From NCBI RefSeq assembly GCF_017497975.1, contig NZ_JAGDEL010000004.1, forward strand, positions 124,001 through 188,000: DNA of 64,000 bases. Direction: 5' to 3'. Below are positions 1 through 8,650 of this stretch, in pieces; the stretch's first letter is position 1, and each line of letters starts with the position of its first letter. The position numbers were made by a program, and so were the translations under genes. The notes under the pieces were generated by a model that was not told the DNA's origin, ran no database searches, and worked only from the letters and a program-made list of their open reading frames with translations. Source of the stretch: Metabacillus bambusae (GTDB lineage: Bacteria; Bacillota; Bacilli; Bacillales; Bacillaceae).

Positions 1-70
1 TATTTTTCAAGAGAATGAGCTTGTACCGGGTAAGAATGAAGAACTCAGGTAAAAATTTCCCTTCATTCAT
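1..70 (-). CDS. possible N-terminus of a leftward gene cut by the window edge
   Basis: An open frame starts at ATG (68-70, minus strand) behind an AGGGA ribosome-binding site five bases upstream and runs off the left edge after 23 codons. It lies directly downstream of a MerR-type promoter on the same strand (102-132). The visible residues (MNEGKFLPEFF...) do not identify a family. Too little is present for a functional call. Confidence 0.3.
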   Translation of the reverse strand, partial: MNEGKFLPEFFILTRYKLILLKN

Positions 71-101
71 TTCTATCCCTGCTTCTTTCTCTCGCAAAAC
101 A

Positions 102-132
102 ATGTTAATCCTTATAGTTAACTCTAGGTCAA
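102..132 (-). promoter_or_regulatory. MerR-type promoter reading leftward (19-bp spacer)
   Basis: On the minus strand, TTGACC and TAACAT are separated by exactly 19 bases containing the dyad TAGAGTTAACTATA. A spacer longer than 17 bp with an operator inside it is the hallmark of promoters remodelled by MerR-family activators. The spacer closely matches the one at 935-965, so both may answer to the regulator at 362-775. It would drive the gene leaving the left edge. Confidence 0.55.
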
Positions 133-278
133 GTGATAAGTTTATATTTCTTTTGTAGATCTTTGCCTATATAGGTTTCATATCATCTATCAATTTAGCC
201 CTAGCTAACTACATTTTTTTAAAAGAAAGTATATCTCCGTTAAACAGAGTCAATTTCTACTTTCCCTATTAGGTGACT

Positions 279-307
279 TTGACATTCAGCACATGCCGTG
301 ATAAAAT
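279..307 (+). promoter_or_regulatory. sigma-A type promoter of the merR gene
   Basis: TTGACA (279-284) and TAAAAT (302-307) are 17 bp apart, a near-consensus housekeeping promoter. The GAGTTAACTC palindrome at 322-331 lies in the early transcribed region and resembles the dyads in the spacers at 102-132 and 935-965, which suggests autoregulation. Confidence 0.55.
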
Positions 308-319
308 CCCCTCAGATCA

Positions 320-335
320 TAGAGTTAACTCGAGG
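320..335 (+). promoter_or_regulatory. putative MerR operator dyad in the merR leader
   Basis: A perfect 10-bp palindrome, GAGTTAACTC (322-331), sits about 15 bp downstream of the merR -10 box and about 30 bp upstream of the start codon. The same core appears as AGTTAACT or AGTTGACT in the two 19-bp-spacer promoters nearby. This is inferred autoregulation. Confidence 0.4.
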
Positions 336-361
336 TTTATACCATTAAGAATAGGGGATAA

Positions 362-775
362 ATGATGAAGACATATTCTATCAGTGAAGTTGCAAAGGAA
401 TTGAATCTTACAGTATATACCTTGCGTTACTACGACAAGGAGGGACTTATGCCTTTTGTAGAACGGACATCCAACGGAACACGATTGTTTAAGGAATCCG
501 ATATCGGTGCTTTAAAAGTAATTGAATGTCTGAAATCCACAGGAATGCCTATTAAGGAAATTAAAAATTTCATTGATTGGTGTTCTGATGGGGATTCCAC
601 GTTACAACAAAGAAATGACATGTTTATGGAACGAAAAGCAATTGTAGAAGCCCAGATGGAAGAACTAAAAAAAACAATGGAACTTATCGAACATAAATGC
701 TTATATTACAAGACTGCTTTGGATGCCGGAACGGAAGATATTCATAAGATAGATAAAATAAAGATTAATAATTAA
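362..775 (+). CDS. MerR family transcriptional regulator
   Basis: 137-residue one-component regulator. The N-terminal winged HTH (about residues 4-70) shows the family signature YSISEVAKELNL then TLRYYDKEGL. A long helix (about 78-115) would form the antiparallel coiled-coil dimer. There is no cysteine cluster at the C-terminus typical of metal sensors (one Cys near 113), so it is closer to the AdhR/BltR-like MerR proteins that respond to electrophiles or drugs. Two ATG codons are tandem; AGGGGA at 353-358 is better spaced for the second (365). Its likely target is the MFS pump immediately downstream, whose promoter has a 19-bp spacer. Confidence 0.85.
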   Translation: MMKTYSISEVAKELNLTVYTLRYYDKEGLMPFVERTSNGTRLFKESDIGALKVIECLKSTGMPIKEIKNFIDWCSDGDSTLQQRNDMFMERKAIVEAQMEELKKTMELIEHKCLYYKTALDAGTEDIHKIDKIKINN

Positions 776-781
776 CAGAAA

Positions 782-828
782 GCCACCTGTATTTCATAAA
801 TGTGTATATGAATTACAGGTGGTTTTCT
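782..828 (+). terminator. Rho-independent terminator after merR
   Basis: GCCACCTGTA pairs with TACAGGTGG across an AT-rich loop that itself contains a small dyad, followed by TTTTCT. It starts a few bases after the merR stop codon. Confidence 0.7.
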
Positions 829-865
829 GTTTGTATCATTTACTACCGCTTACTTATTTAAAACA

Positions 866-909
866 AAAAAAGCCAGAAGTCTCGTCCCTTGAGGAACAAG
901 ACTTCTGGT
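866..909 (-). terminator. hairpin with minus-strand T-run
   Basis: CCAGAAGTCT and AGACTTCTGG form a strong stem; on the minus strand it is followed by a seven-T run. No minus-strand gene ends here, so it may be left over from a lost gene or block transcription entering the MFS promoter region from the right. Confidence 0.45.
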
Positions 910-934
910 TGAATTCATTTTCTAAAATTATCCC

Positions 935-965
935 TTGCACTAGAGTTGACTATAACTTTTATACT
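935..965 (+). promoter_or_regulatory. MerR-type promoter of the MFS pump (19-bp spacer)
   Basis: TTGCAC (935-940) and TATACT (960-965) are separated by 19 bases that include TAGAGTTGACTATA. The long spacer with an internal dyad is diagnostic of MerR-activated promoters. It lies about 110 bp upstream of the pump and downstream of the merR gene, so the adjacent regulator is the natural candidate. Confidence 0.65.
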
Positions 966-1010
966 TACTTATGTAAATAATGCTAATTATAAATACAGGA
1001 GGCAATAAAC

Positions 1011-1082
1011 ATGTCAGATAATAACGTGAAACTTACTGCCTATTTAGACATAATTGAAGATAGGAGTTGTTTTTTTGGCTAA
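1011..1082 (+). CDS. 23-residue ORF overlapping the MFS start
   Basis: ATG at 1011 follows a near-perfect AGGAGG site at 998-1003. The 23-codon frame (MSDNNVKLTAYLD...) ends at 1082, eight bases inside the likely MFS start at 1075. It could be a leader peptide coupling translation to the pump or the remnant of a lost gene. It is not recognised as a known family. Confidence 0.4.
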   Translation: MSDNNVKLTAYLDIIEDRSCFFG

Positions 1083-2240
1083 ACGAAATAATTTATTGAT
1101 TTTCATATTGACCATAGGAGTTTTCGGCATCTTAAATACCGAAATGGGGGTTATTGGGATATTACCTTCCCTTGCTGACCACTATAATGTTAGTGTATCT
1201 CAAGCAGGATTGCTTGTGAGTCTTTTTGCCCTAGGTGTTGCCATATCTGGTCCAATTATGCCGTTATTGTTTTCGGGAATAGATCGGAAGAAGGTTATGT
1301 TACTTGTACTAGGTGTTTTTGTTTTAGGGAACACCGTCTCCATATTTACATCTAACTTTACCATTCTATTAATTGCTCGTGTAATTCCAGCCTTTTTTCA
1401 TCCAATTTATTGTTCATTGGCTTTTACAGTAGCTGCTACCTCGGTTAGCAAGGAAGAAGCCCCAAAAGCTGTTTCTAAAGTATTTATAGGAGTATCTGCG
1501 GGTATGGTAGTCGGTGTACCAATCGTAAGTTTTATTGCTGGTGAAACCTCTTTACAAATGGCGATGGCATTCTTTGCTATTGTTAATGCAATTGTATTCA
1601 TTGTTACATTACTATTTGTACCATCGATGCCTGTTAAGGAAAGACTTTCTTACGGAGCTCAATTAAGCGTATTAAAAAATTCAATGACATGGCTATCCAT
1701 TGTGGCTGTCATTTTATTAAACTCAGCTGTATTTGGAGTTTATAGTTATCTAGCAGAATATCTAAAAACTGTAACGAATATGTCTTCAAATTCTATTAGT
1801 TTCTTGTTATTCATCTACGGTGGGGCAAATATTATTGGGAACATTGTGGCAGGAAAGCTACTCACTCATAGTGCCATTAAAACTGTAATATCTTTTCCTA
1901 TAGTCTTAGGGGCTGTTTACATTATTTTATTCTTTACAAGACAATTTAACCCATGGCAATCATAACTTTAATTTGGGGAATATTGGCTGGTATAGGGGCA
2001 AATATTAATCAATATTGGATTTTGTCTTCGGCTCCCGAAGCTCCTGACTTCGCTAATGGTTTATTTCTAACATCTGCTAACTTAGGAGTAACATTTGGTG
2101 CAGCTATTGGCGGGTTATTTATTTCAGAAATGGGTACGCAATACGTCGTAATGGTGGGAATCCTATCATTGATACTAAGTTTGGTAACTATTTTACTAAG
2201 AACCTATATGTATAGTCCTACAAAACAACTATCTATATAA
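1075..2240 (+). pseudogene. MFS drug/sugar efflux transporter, frameshifted
   Basis: AraJ/YdhP-type major facilitator. The first part (1075-about 1950) encodes roughly the first nine transmembrane helices, with the motif-A-like loop SGIDRKK. The frame then shifts near a CCC run at about 1951-1953, and the last helices (GILAGIGANINQYW to about residue 390) continue in another frame to 2240. Restoring one C would give a full-length protein of normal size, so this is a recent inactivation or a sequence error. The TTG start at 1075 is chosen for its GATAGGAG site at 1059-1066; an in-frame TTG at 1054 lacks one. Probably a target of the MerR regulator. Confidence 0.75.
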
Positions 2241-2344
2241 GAAATAAATTCAACATCTTTAAGAAGAGATGAGTTTAGTAAGAAAGTTAAACGATGATAA
2301 TCCATACTTATTTAGTCTAACAATTCCCATATGAATTTGAAGAA

Positions 2345-2385
2345 AAGTCGTTTTCCTAATTAGTGGGGAAAACGGCTTCTTTTTT
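2345..2385 (+). terminator. Rho-independent terminator after the MFS gene
   Basis: AAGTCGTTTTCC pairs with GGAAAACGGCTT (one mismatch) around a ten-base loop, followed by CTTTTTT. Confidence 0.75.
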
Positions 2386-2474
2386 AACTTGATCTTAAAT
2401 AAAACCGTCCCTTTAATTAAATAAGATAATCAATAGAAAAGGCATTAATCCTATCTGGATAACGCCTATTCATT

Positions 2475-3377
2475 TTAAGCATAGTTTTCTCTCATTCTTC
2501 TTATATCTACTCGAGGTGAAGAGCCAAACATTCGGGAATATTCTCGACTAAATTGCGATTGACTTTCATACCCCACCTTGAATGCAACATCAGCTACATT
2601 TGTTGGATCTACCATTAACAAGCGCCTTGCTTCTTGCAACCTCAGTTGTTTTTGAAACTGAATAGGACTCATAGTTGTAACCTCTTTAAAATGTCGATGT
2701 AGAGATGAAACACTCATATTTGCTATTTCAGTAAGCTCTTCAATTCGAAATGGCTCTTCATAATTTTTTATGATATGGTCTATAACTTCTCTTATTCTAG
2801 ACGCATTGCTACCCTCTAATGCTATTTGTTCTAGTGCTTCTCCATGTGGACCTTGTAGGATCCAATAGATAATTTCTTTTTTTATTAATGGAGCAAGGAC
2901 AGGAATGTGCTTTGGATTGTCTAATAAACAAGCTAATCTTAGTACTGCATCCAACAAAAACGGTTCTACTTCGCTAACAAACATAGCCCGTTTCGAGTTC
3001 TTTCCCTGTTTAAATTGAATATCTGTTTCATTTATTACTTCTAAAACATAGGTCGATGTAAATTCAAGTTTAAGAGCTAAATAGGGGGATTCCTTTGAAG
3101 CTTTGATCACTTGTCCTGTTACTGGCAAATCAACGGATGCCACAGTATAACGACCAGGACCGTACAAAAATCGTTCCTCTCCCAATAATACTTCCTTCTC
3201 TCCTTGGAGTATAATGCAAAAAGACGGCTTGTTAACTCTAGAAATAGGTTCTTTAATAATGGATTCACGGATGAGAAATAAAGAAGGTACCGATGTAGGA
3301 TGGACACCATCCTGTTTGATAAAGCGTTCTATAAGATTAGCAAGTTCAAGTTGCTGTTTATAGGTTTTCTCAGACAT
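2475..3377 (-). CDS. AraC family regulator with AraC_N (YqhC-like) domain
   Basis: 300 residues. The N-terminal half (about 20-175; FCIILQGEKEVLLGEERF...YTVASVDLPV) is the AraC_N-type sensing domain. The C-terminal half (about 195-295) has two HTH motifs, ending with the classic GYESQSQFSREYSRMFGSSP box. It is divergent from the aldo/keto reductase at 3569. In E. coli the related YqhC activates aldehyde-reductase genes next to it, so activation of the neighbouring reductase by aldehydes is a reasonable inference. Confidence 0.85.
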   Translation of the reverse strand: MSEKTYKQQLELANLIERFIKQDGVHPTSVPSLFLIRESIIKEPISRVNKPSFCIILQGEKEVLLGEERFLYGPGRYTVASVDLPVTGQVIKASKESPYLALKLEFTSTYVLEVINETDIQFKQGKNSKRAMFVSEVEPFLLDAVLRLACLLDNPKHIPVLAPLIKKEIIYWILQGPHGEALEQIALEGSNASRIREVIDHIIKNYEEPFRIEELTEIANMSVSSLHRHFKEVTTMSPIQFQKQLRLQEARRLLMVDPTNVADVAFKVGYESQSQFSREYSRMFGSSPRVDIRRMRENYA

Positions 3378-3568
3378 TATCTATTCTCCTTTTTCTTTAT
3401 CTTCAGTCATTATATATTATATTCGTTGATTGGGTAAAAAGCGGTTGATAGGATTAGGCAAAAACTTGATAGAAATGTGATAAGGGTTTCTTTACTATTT
3501 GTGACATAATTATTTGTAAAGTAGCCACTAAAAACGTGACAAATAAACAAAAGAGAGGGAACAATCAA

Positions 3569-4549
3569 ATGGAGTATGTGAAACTTGGTAATACAGGCTT
3601 AGATGTATCTCGATTTTGTCTTGGATGTATGGGATTTGGAGACTCAACTAAATGGCTTCACCAATGGGTACTTAACGAACAGGACTCTCGCCCCGTAATT
3701 AAAAAAGCGCTTGAATTAGGGATTAATTTTTTCGATACAGCAAATGTATACTCACTTGGCACCAGTGAGGAATATCTTGGACGCGCTCTGAAAGATTTTG
3801 CGAATCGTGATGAAGTTGTTATTGCAACTAAAGTTCACGGACAAATGCATAAAGGGCCAAATGGTTCTGGTCTTTCTCGAAAGGCAATCATGAGTGAAAT
3901 TGATAATAGCCTTAAACGATTGGAAACAGATTATGTAGACCTTTATATCATCCATCGTTGGGACCACAATACTCCTATTGAAGAAACAATGGAAGCAATG
4001 CATGACGTAGTGAAGTCAGGAAAAGCAAGATACATTGGAGCTTCTGCGATGTACGCTTGGCAGTTCCAAAAGGCATTACATGTTGCAGAAAAAAATGGTT
4101 GGACGAAGTTCGTGTCTATGCAGAATCACTTAAACCTAATCTACCGTGAAGAGGAAAGAGAAATGTTACCTCTTTGTAAGGAAGAGAAAATTGGTGTAAC
4201 TCCATATAGCCCTCTTGCATCAGGTAGATTAACACGTGACTGGTCTGTAACAACTCATCGTTCTGAGACGGATCAAATTCAAAAATCTAAATATGATACG
4301 ACTGCTGATGCCGATCGATTAGTAGTTGAACGAGTAGCATCTATTGCAGAAAAACACTTTGTCCCTCGCACACACATTGCACTTGCTTGGTTATTACAAA
4401 AAGAGACAGTAACAGCTCCAATTATCGGGGCAACGAAAATATCACATCTTGAGGATGCTGTTGGCGCATTATCAATAAAACTTTCACCTGAAGAGATTGC
4501 ATTCCTAGAAGAGCCATATGTACCGCATCGAATTGTAGGTCATAATTAA
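3569..4549 (+). CDS. aldo/keto reductase
   Basis: 326-residue TIM-barrel NADPH-dependent oxidoreductase of the YajO/voltage-channel-beta-like branch, reducing aldehydes or ketones in the cytosol. The catalytic tetrad is visible as D56, Y61 (FFDTANVY), K88 (VVIATK) and H129 (LYIIHRWD). The C-terminal cofactor motif PIIGATKISHLEDA is present. The ATG at 3569 is chosen because GAGAGGGA precedes it; the longer GTG frame from 3536 has no site. It is divergent from the AraC regulator and about 100 bp upstream of an MFS pump, perhaps one detoxification unit. Confidence 0.88.
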   Translation: MEYVKLGNTGLDVSRFCLGCMGFGDSTKWLHQWVLNEQDSRPVIKKALELGINFFDTANVYSLGTSEEYLGRALKDFANRDEVVIATKVHGQMHKGPNGSGLSRKAIMSEIDNSLKRLETDYVDLYIIHRWDHNTPIEETMEAMHDVVKSGKARYIGASAMYAWQFQKALHVAEKNGWTKFVSMQNHLNLIYREEEREMLPLCKEEKIGVTPYSPLASGRLTRDWSVTTHRSETDQIQKSKYDTTADADRLVVERVASIAEKHFVPRTHIALAWLLQKETVTAPIIGATKISHLEDAVGALSIKLSPEEIAFLEEPYVPHRIVGHN

Positions 4550-4645
4550 TTTTTTGAATACTTATAGTGAAACACAATTTTTATAAAAGAGGATTGGGTC
4601 TTTACTATAAAAGTTAGTTAGTGATTACCTTAGGAGGAAAGCGAT

Positions 4646-5827
4646 TTGGAACGCCTATGGACGAAGTCATTTATCCTTATGGTTATAGGGATGTTTTTCT
4701 TATTCACTGCATTTTATATGCTATATCCAACACTACCACTGTTTATTAAAGAGAAAGGTGGAAGTGAATCTCAGATAGGTCTAGCAATGGGAGCATTTAT
4801 GCTGTCTTCTGTTATTTTTCGACCATTTGTTGGAGGACTCCTAGACCGTTTTGGTAGACGTCCCTTTATCATCTGGGGACTCATATTTTTTGCTGTTGCC
4901 ATGTACATGTACAATTGGATTGGCGGAATTGTGGTTTTAATGGTACTAAGAATCCTGCACGGGATGACCTGGGCCGTTTCCACGACCGCCATCATCACCG
5001 CAGTTACAGATTTGATTCCGTCAACCCGTCGCGGAGAGGGAATGGGATGGTCTGGGATGGCTATGACGTTAGCTATGGCAATCGGTCCCATGTTCGGACT
5101 ATGGGTTACTGAAAATTTATCGTACCATTCTCTATTTCTAATTGCAGTTATCCTATCTGCCTTAGCACTAATCTTAACGTTCGGTTCAAAAACGACTTTT
5201 ACGCCTCAAACTGATGTAAGGAAAATTGAACTGTTCGAAAAATCGGTTTTTCCTGTTACGGTATCCGTCTTTTTGCTGTTTGTTGCTTATGGTGGTATTA
5301 CTAGCTTTATACCACTGTTTGCCGACTCAATTAAGGTGAATTCAGGGACATTCTTTTTGGTTTATGCAGCCACCCTTGTCCTAATCCGCCCCCTTGCTGG
5401 GATGCTTTCCGACAGATATGGTGAGGCGTTTGTGATAATACCAGCCATGGTGATTACCATTTCTTCTTTAATTGTTTTGAGCTTCTCAATCAATTTATTC
5501 GGAGTGATCATTTCAGCCGTTATGTATGGTATTGGTTTCGGTTCCGCACAACCTGCTCTTCAAGCAGCAACCATCCGTCTAGTTAGCCCAGAACGTACAG
5601 GTGTAGCCAATGCTTCTTTTTCTACTGGTGCCGACCTTGGCATCGGACTAGGTGCGATCATGTTAGGTTGGGTTTCCCAATACTCGAGTTATCAAGTATT
5701 GTTCACGGTTAGTGCCGTATCAGTTATGCTTTCCTTATTAATGTTCACTTTTTTTGTGAAACGTACGTTGAAAAAAAATGAGCTTGACCCTAGAAACTCT
5801 AGCTCTCTTTCATCTAAGACAGGTTAA
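4646..5827 (+). CDS. MFS transporter
   Basis: 393 residues with 12 predicted transmembrane helices. Motif A (GLLDRFGRRPF) lies between helices 2 and 3, and a second copy (GMLSDRYGEAF) in the C-half. YwoG/YfcJ-like drug-proton antiporters have this layout; the substrate is unknown. It starts at TTG 4646 behind AGGAGGAAA. It is probably separately expressed or read through from the aldo/keto reductase 96 bp upstream, since no terminator separates them. Confidence 0.85.
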   Translation: MERLWTKSFILMVIGMFFLFTAFYMLYPTLPLFIKEKGGSESQIGLAMGAFMLSSVIFRPFVGGLLDRFGRRPFIIWGLIFFAVAMYMYNWIGGIVVLMVLRILHGMTWAVSTTAIITAVTDLIPSTRRGEGMGWSGMAMTLAMAIGPMFGLWVTENLSYHSLFLIAVILSALALILTFGSKTTFTPQTDVRKIELFEKSVFPVTVSVFLLFVAYGGITSFIPLFADSIKVNSGTFFLVYAATLVLIRPLAGMLSDRYGEAFVIIPAMVITISSLIVLSFSINLFGVIISAVMYGIGFGSAQPALQAATIRLVSPERTGVANASFSTGADLGIGLGAIMLGWVSQYSSYQVLFTVSAVSVMLSLLMFTFFVKRTLKKNELDPRNSSSLSSKTG

Positions 5828-5906
5828 CGCAGCCAATAAAATGTCGATCGTATTCAATTATTCGATATTTATATGTATTCTTGACGAAGCATCATATAAT
5901 TAAGAA

Positions 5907-5946
5907 AAAAGCCGATGCTCCTATGATAGGAACATCGGCTTTTCTT
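5907..5946 (+). terminator. strong terminator, works in both directions
   Basis: A long stem, AAGCCGATG(C)TCCTA with TAGGA(A)CATCGGCTT, is flanked by A-run and TTTTCTT. It closes the rightward MFS gene. Confidence 0.8.
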
Positions 5947-6034
5947 CTGGTATTACTATAAAAACAATTATCAGTTGATTCCGTTTTATCATGCTCTTTT
6001 TTACATTTTGCAATAAATAGTTAAAGTATGAAAC

Positions 6035-6135
6035 TCATATAGCTTCTTTTCTACCTTCACTTTCCTTATTCCAAATTCTCTCCAACTCTTCAAGAGTTTT
6101 CCCTTTCGTTTCAGGAACCATTTTCCATACGAACA
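6035..6135 (-). pseudogene. C-terminal remnant of an MFS sugar:proton symporter
   Basis: On the minus strand an open frame ending at TGA (6035-6037) reads FVWKMVPETKGKTLEELERI. That is the sugar-porter signature PETKGxxLEE found at the end of the last transmembrane helix of XylE/AraE-type transporters. Only about 33 codons remain; upstream (6136-6400) no matching frame is visible. The rest of the 5947-6408 gap shows no gene. Confidence 0.75.
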
Positions 6136-6408
6136 GGTTTGCAAAACCTTGCACGGCGTGTGACACACTCCCTTGCAACAATGCTGCGGATCACGTCGAA
6201 ACGGCCATTGGGCATAGCATCTTTAATTCACGTTGTTAACGTATTCCTATTAAAAAAACCACGTTCTTAAAGAGATAGAGCTTCTAGTTGTTCAAGGCTA
6301 TGCTTTATTCTATAATATATAATTTCTTAGTTAAACCCTCCTATATGAAGTTAGTAAAAAGGACAATCCCTTATGTATCAAGAAATTGGCCTTCAATATG
6401 ATATTTGA

Positions 6409-6960
6409 TTATTTTCTTAAGGTTTTTAATGCACCACTCCAAGCAACAACTTGGTCAAGCATTGCATTTACATTATTAAGGTGTAATTCAGCAGGTTTAA
6501 ATGTAGTATAGTTTTCAAAGTCTGTAAATAAGGACAATGTTGGGTGTACACGGACATCTGCAATCATCAATTCACCTAAGATTCCCCGTAAATGTTCTGC
6601 TGCACGAGCACCCCCAGTTGAACCATAACTTACGATACCTGCTGCTTTGTTATTCCAGGCTTCACGAGCTAAATCCAGTGCATTTTTTAAGGCTCCTGTT
6701 ATACTGTGATTATATTCCTGAACGATAAATACGAATCCATCCAAGCTGTTGAGTTTTTCGTTCCAAGCTGCAATTCCTGGTTCAGACCCATCAGTTGTTC
6801 CTAAAAAAGGCAATTGATAATCAGCAATATCTACGATTTCATAGTTTGCATCTTCACGTTTGTCAGCAATTCCTTTTACCCATTCTCCCACTTGCGGGCT
6901 AACCCTACCTTGTCTTGTGCTACCTAAAATAATACCTACATTCAATTTTTCATTTGTCAT
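6409..6960 (-). CDS. NADPH-dependent FMN reductase family protein
   Basis: 183 residues, flavodoxin-like fold. The FMN phosphate loop GSTRQGRVSP is at residues 13-22, and the isoalloxazine-side motif QEYNHSITGALKNALD at about 82-97. This family (ChrR, YhdA and similar) reduces quinones, azo dyes or flavins. It is the last gene of a four-gene operon with MarR, pirin and DoxX (31-bp gap), a combination seen in quinone and electrophile responses such as the B. subtilis MhqR regulon. Confidence 0.85.
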   Translation of the reverse strand: MTNEKLNVGIILGSTRQGRVSPQVGEWVKGIADKREDANYEIVDIADYQLPFLGTTDGSEPGIAAWNEKLNSLDGFVFIVQEYNHSITGALKNALDLAREAWNNKAAGIVSYGSTGGARAAEHLRGILGELMIADVRVHPTLSLFTDFENYTTFKPAELHLNNVNAMLDQVVAWSGALKTLRK

Positions 6961-6991
6961 TGTTTTTTCCTCCTATTTAGCTTTTTAAAAT

Positions 6992-7435
6992 TTATTTTTC
7001 CAAATTTTGTGCACCCATTCCAATTCTCTTTAATAAATCAATTAGCTGTTCTTTTTCATCATTTGAGATAAATGATAAATTTTGAGAAATGGTTGCAACG
7101 TGTTTTGGGAAAATCTCATCAAATAATGTTCTTCCTTCTTCTGTCAGGACGACATTAGAGGCTCTTCTATCATTAGGGTTTGGTTGTCTTTCTACAAGCC
7201 CTTTCTTTTCTAACTTATCAACAACATATGTGATACTTCCACTAGGAATAGAGAGTATCTCACTAATTTTTTGGACAGGATGAGGACCTTTACTGTAAAG
7301 CAATTCAAGAGTTATAAAATTTTCATTATTAATATTATGACTTTGAATATCCTTCTGAATATTTTCAACAACAGCTTTGGAAGCCTTCATCCAAACACGA
7401 AACAATCTCAAATCCAGATCACTTTGATCTTGCAT
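6992..7435 (-). CDS. MarR family transcriptional regulator (MhqR-like)
   Basis: 147 residues. A central winged HTH (about 35-100) shows EILSIPSGSITYVVDKLEKKG and the wing NDRRASNVVLTEEG typical of MarR proteins. ATG 7435 is preferred over the adjacent GTG because GGAGG lies seven bases upstream. It sits third in the operon it probably represses, so autoregulation through the palindromes at 8651-8690 is likely. The similarity to MhqR/YkvE and the enzyme set suggest sensing of quinones or other electrophiles; this is inference. Confidence 0.85.
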   Translation of the reverse strand: MQDQSDLDLRLFRVWMKASKAVVENIQKDIQSHNINNENFITLELLYSKGPHPVQKISEILSIPSGSITYVVDKLEKKGLVERQPNPNDRRASNVVLTEEGRTLFDEIFPKHVATISQNLSFISNDEKEQLIDLLKRIGMGAQNLEK

Positions 7436-7461
7436 CACCGAACCTCCTTTTAAAAATATGG

Positions 7462-8223
7462 TTATCTTGGTTTTCTGTATAAAGGATAATCAACTTCAGT
7501 TGGAATCTCTATTAGCAGCATCCGAAGTTCTTCACCTTTAGACTGAATGGTAAAGCTTTCAACTTTCTCTGACTGAATAATAATGAAATCCTTATTATCA
7601 AATGAAACCTCCAATTCATCCATCACACCACCATTACCTCGAATAGCTAATCCAGCTAGTGTCCGATTAGGTGAAAGAGCATACTTATAGGTTACACCAT
7701 TTCCAATTTCAACTTCGTACATTTTGGCATCTGTCACGAGATTGATTGGTGAATGTTCACCTAATATCGTTTTAACCATTACACTGTTTTCTGAATTGAT
7801 TGGGAAATCTTCATGCACGTATTTTGAGTAAGTGGGTGCTCGCTTTATGGCTTTGCTTAAGTGCGGCTCGAACCAAATTTGAAACCCTTCCGACGGCTCA
7901 AGAAGAGATTCAGCATGTTGCACACCTGAGCCGGTTTGCATCACCTGAACACCACCAGCACCTACTTCGCTAATCGTACCAAGCGTATCTTGGTGACGAC
8001 CTCTACCCTTAATGTTGTAGCTTACTATCTCAAAACCCTGATGAGGATGAAAGCCAATACCACCTTCGCCTTCAGATTTTGCCCATGCCCAGTAAAACAA
8101 TGGACCAAGACGATTAATAAAGGAACCTTCACCAGAAAAGCCAATGGGTTTTTGTTCTATTATTTTACCGCCATCAAACTGGCCAAACGCCTGATCCTCT
8201 GGTTTAATAATTTTAACTTCCAT
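7462..8223 (-). CDS. pirin family protein (cupin, putative quercetinase)
   Basis: 253 residues, two cupin barrels. The metal-site region GGIGFHPHQGFEIVSY (about 54-69) carries the H-x-H pair, and GSGVQHAESL (about 98-107) the further ligands. Bacterial pirins bind Fe or Cu, and some cleave quercetin. Located second in the operon, 27 bp after doxX and 26 bp before marR. Its role here is probably in handling phenolic or quinone compounds. Confidence 0.87.
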   Translation of the reverse strand: MEVKIIKPEDQAFGQFDGGKIIEQKPIGFSGEGSFINRLGPLFYWAWAKSEGEGGIGFHPHQGFEIVSYNIKGRGRHQDTLGTISEVGAGGVQVMQTGSGVQHAESLLEPSEGFQIWFEPHLSKAIKRAPTYSKYVHEDFPINSENSVMVKTILGEHSPINLVTDAKMYEVEIGNGVTYKYALSPNRTLAGLAIRGNGGVMDELEVSFDNKDFIIIQSEKVESFTIQSKGEELRMLLIEIPTEVDYPLYRKPR

Positions 8224-8250
8224 TTTAATCCCTCCTTTATGTTAATAGGC

Positions 8251-8604
8251 TTAAAGTAATGATCCAAAATTTATAATTAATACAATTAATCCAAGAATTA
8301 ATAAAACAATCGGCATGATCATTTTGTTTACAGGATCCTTAACTTTGATGTGTGTGAAAATTCCCCCAAGCATTGTTCCAACTATAAATAAACCACCCCA
8401 CGCAGCTAATTTATCATTCCAAATACCTGAGATAACGAATACTGCTGTAATAACTTCCACCAGACCTGTAAATATCCTAAAACCTACTGGATACCCATAA
8501 CGCACAAATTCATCCACCATTTGCTTAGAACCGAACTTCATAAATCCAAACATTAGGAATCCTACTCCTAATAAAACTTGAAGAATAATTGATAAAACAC
8601 CCAT
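8251..8604 (-). CDS. DoxX family membrane protein
   Basis: 117 residues with four hydrophobic helices; begins with the family pattern LGVGFLMFGFMKFGSKQMVDEF. DoxX/MhqP-like proteins accompany quinone-stress genes. First gene of the four-gene operon; AGGAGAGG precedes ATG 8604. The operator-like palindromes lie 47-86 bp upstream of its start codon. Confidence 0.85.
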   Translation of the reverse strand: MGVLSIILQVLLGVGFLMFGFMKFGSKQMVDEFVRYGYPVGFRIFTGLVEVITAVFVISGIWNDKLAAWGGLFIVGTMLGGIFTHIKVKDPVNKMIMPIVLLILGLIVLIINFGSLL

Positions 8605-8650
8605 TAAAAACCTCTCCTTTTACCCTAATTATATTTATCTCGAAATAACT

